Shown here one piece after another: positions 24,843 to 27,984 of a stretch of DNA of 27,984 nucleotides. Positions within the stretch are counted from its first letter, which is position 1. The number at the start of each line of letters is the position of its first letter. Origin of the DNA: JBDHAC01 sp039588215 (GTDB lineage: Bacteria > Gemmatimonadota > Gemmatimonadetes > Palauibacterales > Palauibacteraceae); contig JBDHAD010000051.1 of assembly GCA_039588215.1 (NCBI GenBank), positions 1 through 27,984 of the forward strand. The letters are read 5' to 3'. The position numbers and the translations under genes are program-made. A model generated the notes under the pieces. The model was not told where the DNA came from. It saw nothing but the letters and a program-made list of their open reading frames with translations, and did no database searches.

Positions 24843-26477
24843 ATGGAAGCCATCCTAGAGGTACTCGGAAAGCTCCAAGCGGCTGCGGAGGAGATGTCTC
24901 TTGACCTTCTCGGCGCAGCGGCCGTCTCCGCAGAAGCATCTGTGTACGGAGAGCTTCAAGACGACTTCAGCGAAGCCATCTCCGTAGTTGAGAGGGCTTG
25001 CGAGAGTTGGAACTTCGGCCCGGACGCGCTCTTCTGGGTGAGGAAGACCATTGCGTTTATGGCCTATGACCGGGGCGACGATGACACTGCCCTCCGATGG
25101 TTAGACTTCGCCATCGAAGGGGCGGGCACCCTGTTCGAGCCTGAGGCTGTGCATGCCTCGCTGCGCCGCGCGGACGTGATAGGGAGACGCGATCCCGCGG
25201 CAGCGGTCCAAGCTACCGATCGCGCCGTCGACGTTGCGATTGCCGGTGACGACACTCTCCTCGCCGTGAAGGCCTACGGGGAGCGGTCTATTGCAGCATG
25301 GCTCGCGGGCGACCTCGACGTTGCGTTTCTGGCATCAAGACGAGCCGCAGAGCTATTGCTTCGGACGAAGAGCGATGATGAGGCGTGGCGGGAAGTGTTC
25401 GTCGTCTTTGCACATGTGCTTGGATACTTGACGTCGCTAGCGTCCACGGGAGATCCGCCGGCCGCGACGGAGGACGGTGGACCGTATGCCCCGCCATTCC
25501 GGTGTGTCTTCCTGAACGTTGTGGAGGGCCGCGCCGACTGGTACGACGAGGCGAAGTTCCCGGCGATTCTCATGCAGCTCGCGGTCTTCGCCGGGGGGGT
25601 TGGCAGGCATGAGGAGGCGGCGGAGTGGGCCCGCCGGGCCCTCACCGCAATCGAGAACACGCGCGCAAGCCGATTCGCGTTAGCACTCATTCCATACCTA
25701 AAGGCTGCTGCTTTCGTCGAAGGCGATTACGAAACCGTCTTGCGGAGAGCCCTCGACGTTGCTTGGCTCGCTTCGGTGAAGGACGATGCCGAGCGTCAAC
25801 GTGGATTCGAGGTCGCGGGCTCACAGCGAGACGACAAGTGGGGGAGCGCTGATGCGGACACTCGGTTGTGGGTAGAGGGTCACGCCTTCAACCATGCGTT
25901 CATCCCGATCGTGATTCAGCTCGCGCACAAACGAATGCTCGGTACGGATGACCTAGCAGATCTGGTGGATCGTGCATCCACCGCGCTACGCGAGATGGCC
26001 GTCGACGCTGCTGATCCCGATTCGTGGACCGCAGGCGCAGAGCTTCTCGGAGAGATCTTCGTTGGGGCGATAGGTCCCGACGAGCTTATCGCGACGGGCG
26101 AGCAACAGCAGACTCAATCCTCGACGACCAAGGAGGCTCTGCGGTACGCGGCCTACCTCGGGGCGTCACTACGAGATGTGATACCCGAGAAGGCGCTGGC
26201 GCTACACCTGACAGGCGTGTGGTTCTACGGACCGCGCTTGGCGGCTGACAATCCCGTTTATGCCGATTTGCTGGCCGATTTCTTCCACGAGTTTTGGACC
26301 CAGCGTTTTAACGCCAGCAGGTTCAGGTTCAGCAACCCTAGTCTGGTCTCTGAGAGACTGACGGCGGCGATCGAGTTGGAAGGGGAGAATCGCGTCAAAG
26401 CTGTCGTGGGCGCGGTAGCTGAAAGCCTCACGTCAGGACCGTTGAAACCCGTCGTCGCGGATTGGCTCTACGACTGA
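24843..26477 (+). CDS. TPR/helical-repeat protein, sensor-like third part of the Avs-like system
   Basis: A 544-residue, nearly all-helical protein. Repeats of about 34-40 residues are visible by pattern: FSEAISVVERACESW, ALRWLDFAIEGAG, AAVQATDRAVDVA, AAEWARRALTAIE. Such arrays form the ligand-sensing C-terminus of Avs-type STAND proteins. ATG 24843 has GGAG nine bases upstream, so independent translation is possible. The frame is the same as that of the STAND ORF, with only TAG and six sense codons (SAEPSE) between. The ORF may be a separate subunit or the C-terminus of one interrupted protein. A short inverted repeat (ACGAGGC-AA-GCCTCGT, 26538-26553) follows it. Confidence 0.75.
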   Translation: MEAILEVLGKLQAAAEEMSLDLLGAAAVSAEASVYGELQDDFSEAISVVERACESWNFGPDALFWVRKTIAFMAYDRGDDDTALRWLDFAIEGAGTLFEPEAVHASLRRADVIGRRDPAAAVQATDRAVDVAIAGDDTLLAVKAYGERSIAAWLAGDLDVAFLASRRAAELLLRTKSDDEAWREVFVVFAHVLGYLTSLASTGDPPAATEDGGPYAPPFRCVFLNVVEGRADWYDEAKFPAILMQLAVFAGGVGRHEEAAEWARRALTAIENTRASRFALALIPYLKAAAFVEGDYETVLRRALDVAWLASVKDDAERQRGFEVAGSQRDDKWGSADADTRLWVEGHAFNHAFIPIVIQLAHKRMLGTDDLADLVDRASTALREMAVDAADPDSWTAGAELLGEIFVGAIGPDELIATGEQQQTQSSTTKEALRYAAYLGASLRDVIPEKALALHLTGVWFYGPRLAADNPVYADLLADFFHEFWTQRFNASRFRFSNPSLVSERLTAAIELEGENRVKAVVGAVAESLTSGPLKPVVADWLYD

Positions 26478-26893
26478 CGTAGGAGTTGGGTCCCCTCGAT
26501 GAGACCGACTACCTGCGCGTAGCCAAGCTTGCGTGGCACGAGGCAAGCCTCGTACTTGAGTAACCGCAAGACGAGCAACTACGCCCACCACCGGTTATGG
26601 GTTCGGGTGAACAACCTAACCAGGTTCCGCCCCGCCGCTGAGCTTGTCCTCCGCTTCGCCGCGCCTGTCATCGCCCCACTTCTCAAGAAGTCCAGCGCGG
26701 TAGGGGGGGCGGGGTCGAATACGCAAAAGAGGCCCCCCCGGCCCGCCAGGCGCGCCCTGGCAACGAGATCGATAGGGGGGCTCAGGAGGCTGAGGGTAAG
26801 ACACATTGCGCGCGCTAGGCGCACGCCTGGGCCGGCTCCGGCGGGAACGCCGCGGCCGCTTCGATAGGGACAATCAGGCAAATCCCCCCCCGG
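26478..26893. other. Non-coding stretch after the STAND cluster
   Basis: About 415 bases with no convincing gene. It has an inverted repeat ACGAGGC/GCCTCGT (26538-26553) and a second, GGGGGGGC/GCCCCCCC (26703-26739, 21-base loop). There are long G or C runs that make frames unreliable. Several open frames exist on both strands, but none has a ribosome site or recognisable protein pattern. Confidence 0.5.
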
Positions 26894-27061
26894 TCACATC
26901 CTCAGCACGCCCACCACGATCAGAAAGAGCCCAACCTCCCACACGAGCCAGCGCGGGACGCGGCGGTGAAGAGCCCCGCAATGCGGACAGCGTCGGGCGT
27001 CCGTACGGATCAGCGTCCGGCATGAAGCGCAGGGTGTGACGCGCACTTGTTTGCTTCCCAC
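26894..27061 (-). CDS. 55-residue zinc-ribbon plus membrane-helix protein
   Basis: From GTG 27061 (alternative GTG at 27046), with AAGAGGT immediately before the first. It reads C-A-S-C at residues 11-14 and C-P-H-C at 25-28, a four-Cys zinc ribbon, followed by one membrane helix (WLVWEVGLFLIVVGVL) and stop. The two-part pattern in so short a frame is unlikely by chance. Small zinc-ribbon membrane proteins of this form are common in GC-rich bacteria and uncharacterised. The adjacent, larger antisense-like frames lack such structure. Confidence 0.65.
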   Translation of the reverse strand: MGSKQVRVTPCASCRTLIRTDARRCPHCGALHRRVPRWLVWEVGLFLIVVGVLRM

Positions 27062-27123
27062 ACCTCTTAGATGCCATGAGCTGTCGAGACCTTACCGCTG
27101 GGCTCTCGCAGCTTGGTAGTGTC

Positions 27124-27393
27124 CTAATCTGAGTCTTCGGTCTCAAACACATCCTTCATGTAGTTTTCACAAGCCGCATCGTCCGCTTCGGCATCCGGAT
27201 TCGACTGTCCGTGTTGCCAGCCGACGGAATACGCCTGGCGCTCCATGTCGCCTATCTTGCCCTCCTCTAGTCTGGGGCGCTCGGACGGGTGAGACCTGTT
27301 CTGCCGACCGTTCTTGACGCCTTCGAAGAACGCGCTTCGCAGGAATCTCTTTGCAAGCTCTAGGAGGGTGGGGTCGTTGGCTGAATCGGTCAT
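27124..27393 (-). CDS. Small acidic hypothetical protein
   Basis: An 89-residue frame from ATG 27393, without a strong ribosome site. The N-terminal half is helical (TLLELAKRFLRSAFFEGVKNGRQN), the middle has YSVGWQHGQ and the C-terminus is very acidic (EADDAACENYMKDVFETEDSD). The amphipathic, low-complexity-free composition supports a real protein. No family is recognised. It lies just downstream of two small minus-strand frames, suggesting an operon of small genes reading from 27818 to 27124. Confidence 0.5.
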   Translation of the reverse strand: MTDSANDPTLLELAKRFLRSAFFEGVKNGRQNRSHPSERPRLEEGKIGDMERQAYSVGWQHGQSNPDAEADDAACENYMKDVFETEDSD

Positions 27394-27406
27394 TACTCGG
27401 CCTGCG

Positions 27407-27502
27407 CTATCTCGGCTCGTGGACGAACACAGCCCACACCGCTTCCTCGGGTGACCTAACTGGCCCCACCCGCAGGACCGCTTGTGCGCGCCAGACCTTC
27501 AC
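27407..27502 (-). CDS. Possible 31-residue small protein
   Basis: GTG 27502 with GGGAG four to five bases upstream opens a 31-codon frame (MKVWRAQAVLRVGPVRS, then PEEAVWAVFVHEPR) ending at TAG 27407-27409. It fits exactly between two other minus-strand genes, 16 bases after one and 13 before the other. That spacing and the protein-like composition are the only support. Confidence 0.3.
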   Translation of the reverse strand: MKVWRAQAVLRVGPVRSPEEAVWAVFVHEPR

Positions 27503-27518
27503 GACTCCCTCTCGTGCC

Positions 27519-27818
27519 TTAGGTGAGCCGTGGCTGCACGGGGATACGAATCGTGCGCTGATCTCCGTCTCTGTCCGAAATACTTACATCCAGAAACTCA
27601 CCCTCACTACGGAACGCGTCGGCACTTGCGATGAGATGGAGTGGCTGGCCGGAGTGCGCAGCTAGGGAGCCACATTCAGGGCAGTGCTCGTAGCCGGGCG
27701 GTGGAGGTTTCCGAACGAAGCAGCAGATCTCCACAAGAATGGGCTCCACCGCCGTGACGGTGAGGGAAAACGCCTCCCCGGCCGCGAGCTGGCGCGGGTA
27801 GTTCACCCGCTCGATCAT
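27519..27818 (-). CDS. Small hypothetical protein with a CPEC motif
   Basis: ATG 27818 is chosen because GGGAGG lies six bases upstream; the frame is open to 27971 but that part is low-complexity Arg-rich. The 99 residues read like a beta-sandwich (FSLTVTAVEPILVEICCFV, GEFLDVSISDRDGDQRTIRIPV) with an inserted metal-ribbon-like loop (CC, then PGYEHCPECGS). No family is recognised. First of three closely spaced minus-strand frames. Confidence 0.55.
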   Translation of the reverse strand: MIERVNYPRQLAAGEAFSLTVTAVEPILVEICCFVRKPPPPGYEHCPECGSLAAHSGQPLHLIASADAFRSEGEFLDVSISDRDGDQRTIRIPVQPRLT

Positions 27819-27984
27819 TCGGTCCCTCCCGGTTCCCCTCTCCCTCTCACGCGCACGTGAAGATCGAAGAGCCACCGCGCGGGAGGCCACCGGGGTCCGG
27901 GTGTCGCACCTGCGAAACTCTATCCGGTGTCTTCCCGGCGGCCTCCCGTAATCTAATTGCCGGCAGACCACTTGTGTTCTGTCA

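Noticed and set aside
26529..26881. Genes on either strand after the STAND cluster
   Set aside because: The frames are Arg/Pro/Gly-rich, overlap on both strands, cross long G/C runs and lack ribosome sites.
22018..26893. Integrated island bounded by tRNA-Arg(ACG)
   Set aside because: No second copy of this tRNA's 3' end was found to the right, and no integrase is visible, so the boundary cannot be supported.

Overview
The window is GC-rich, densely coding bacterial DNA from a diderm. It has many secreted and lipid-anchored proteins, a TIGR02999/PF07638-type sigma factor overlapping a PknB-type kinase gene, and surface-polymer enzymes. This mix fits Gemmatimonadota or a neighbouring phylum; that assignment is inference. 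No rRNA gene or universal marker is present to settle it.

Left part (1-7.8 kb): a partial secreted protein runs off the left edge. Next is a Vps62-like/beta-barrel gene split by an in-frame TGA, a class C beta-lactamase-like serine hydrolase, and a regulatory cassette. The cassette is a sigma factor overlapping a short Ser/Thr kinase, flanked on both sides by paralogous lipoproteins.

Middle part (8.0-12.1 kb): a tRNA-Arg(CCG) gene is followed 4 kb later by an exact 50-bp copy of its 3' part. Between the copies lie a large subtilisin-like protease and, convergent to it, a small lipoprotein that looks like a free-standing copy of the protease's own propeptide. Five 10-bp repeats sit beside the distal copy. 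No integrase is present. This looks like a small tRNA-integrated island carrying a protease/inhibitor pair, and it is the first candidate for something undescribed.

Right-middle part (12.1-22.1 kb): an alpha/beta hydrolase, an IS21 istB relic, a lipocalin-like secreted protein, an LtaS/sulfatase-type membrane enzyme, two GT-C-type membrane proteins, a seven-helix membrane protein and a small secreted protein. Together they suggest envelope or surface-polymer work. A tRNA cluster (Leu-CAG, Leu-GAG, Arg-ACG) ends in a strong terminator.

Right part (22.2-26.5 kb): three consecutive ORFs encode a Cap4-like PD-(D/E)xK nuclease domain, a STAND NTPase and a helical-repeat protein. This is the domain order of Avs-type antiphage sensors, but split by a frameshift at a 7-bp tandem duplication and by an in-frame TAG. 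It is either a three-gene Avs-like system or a decaying single gene. The right edge holds small minus-strand genes, including a 55-residue zinc-ribbon/membrane protein.
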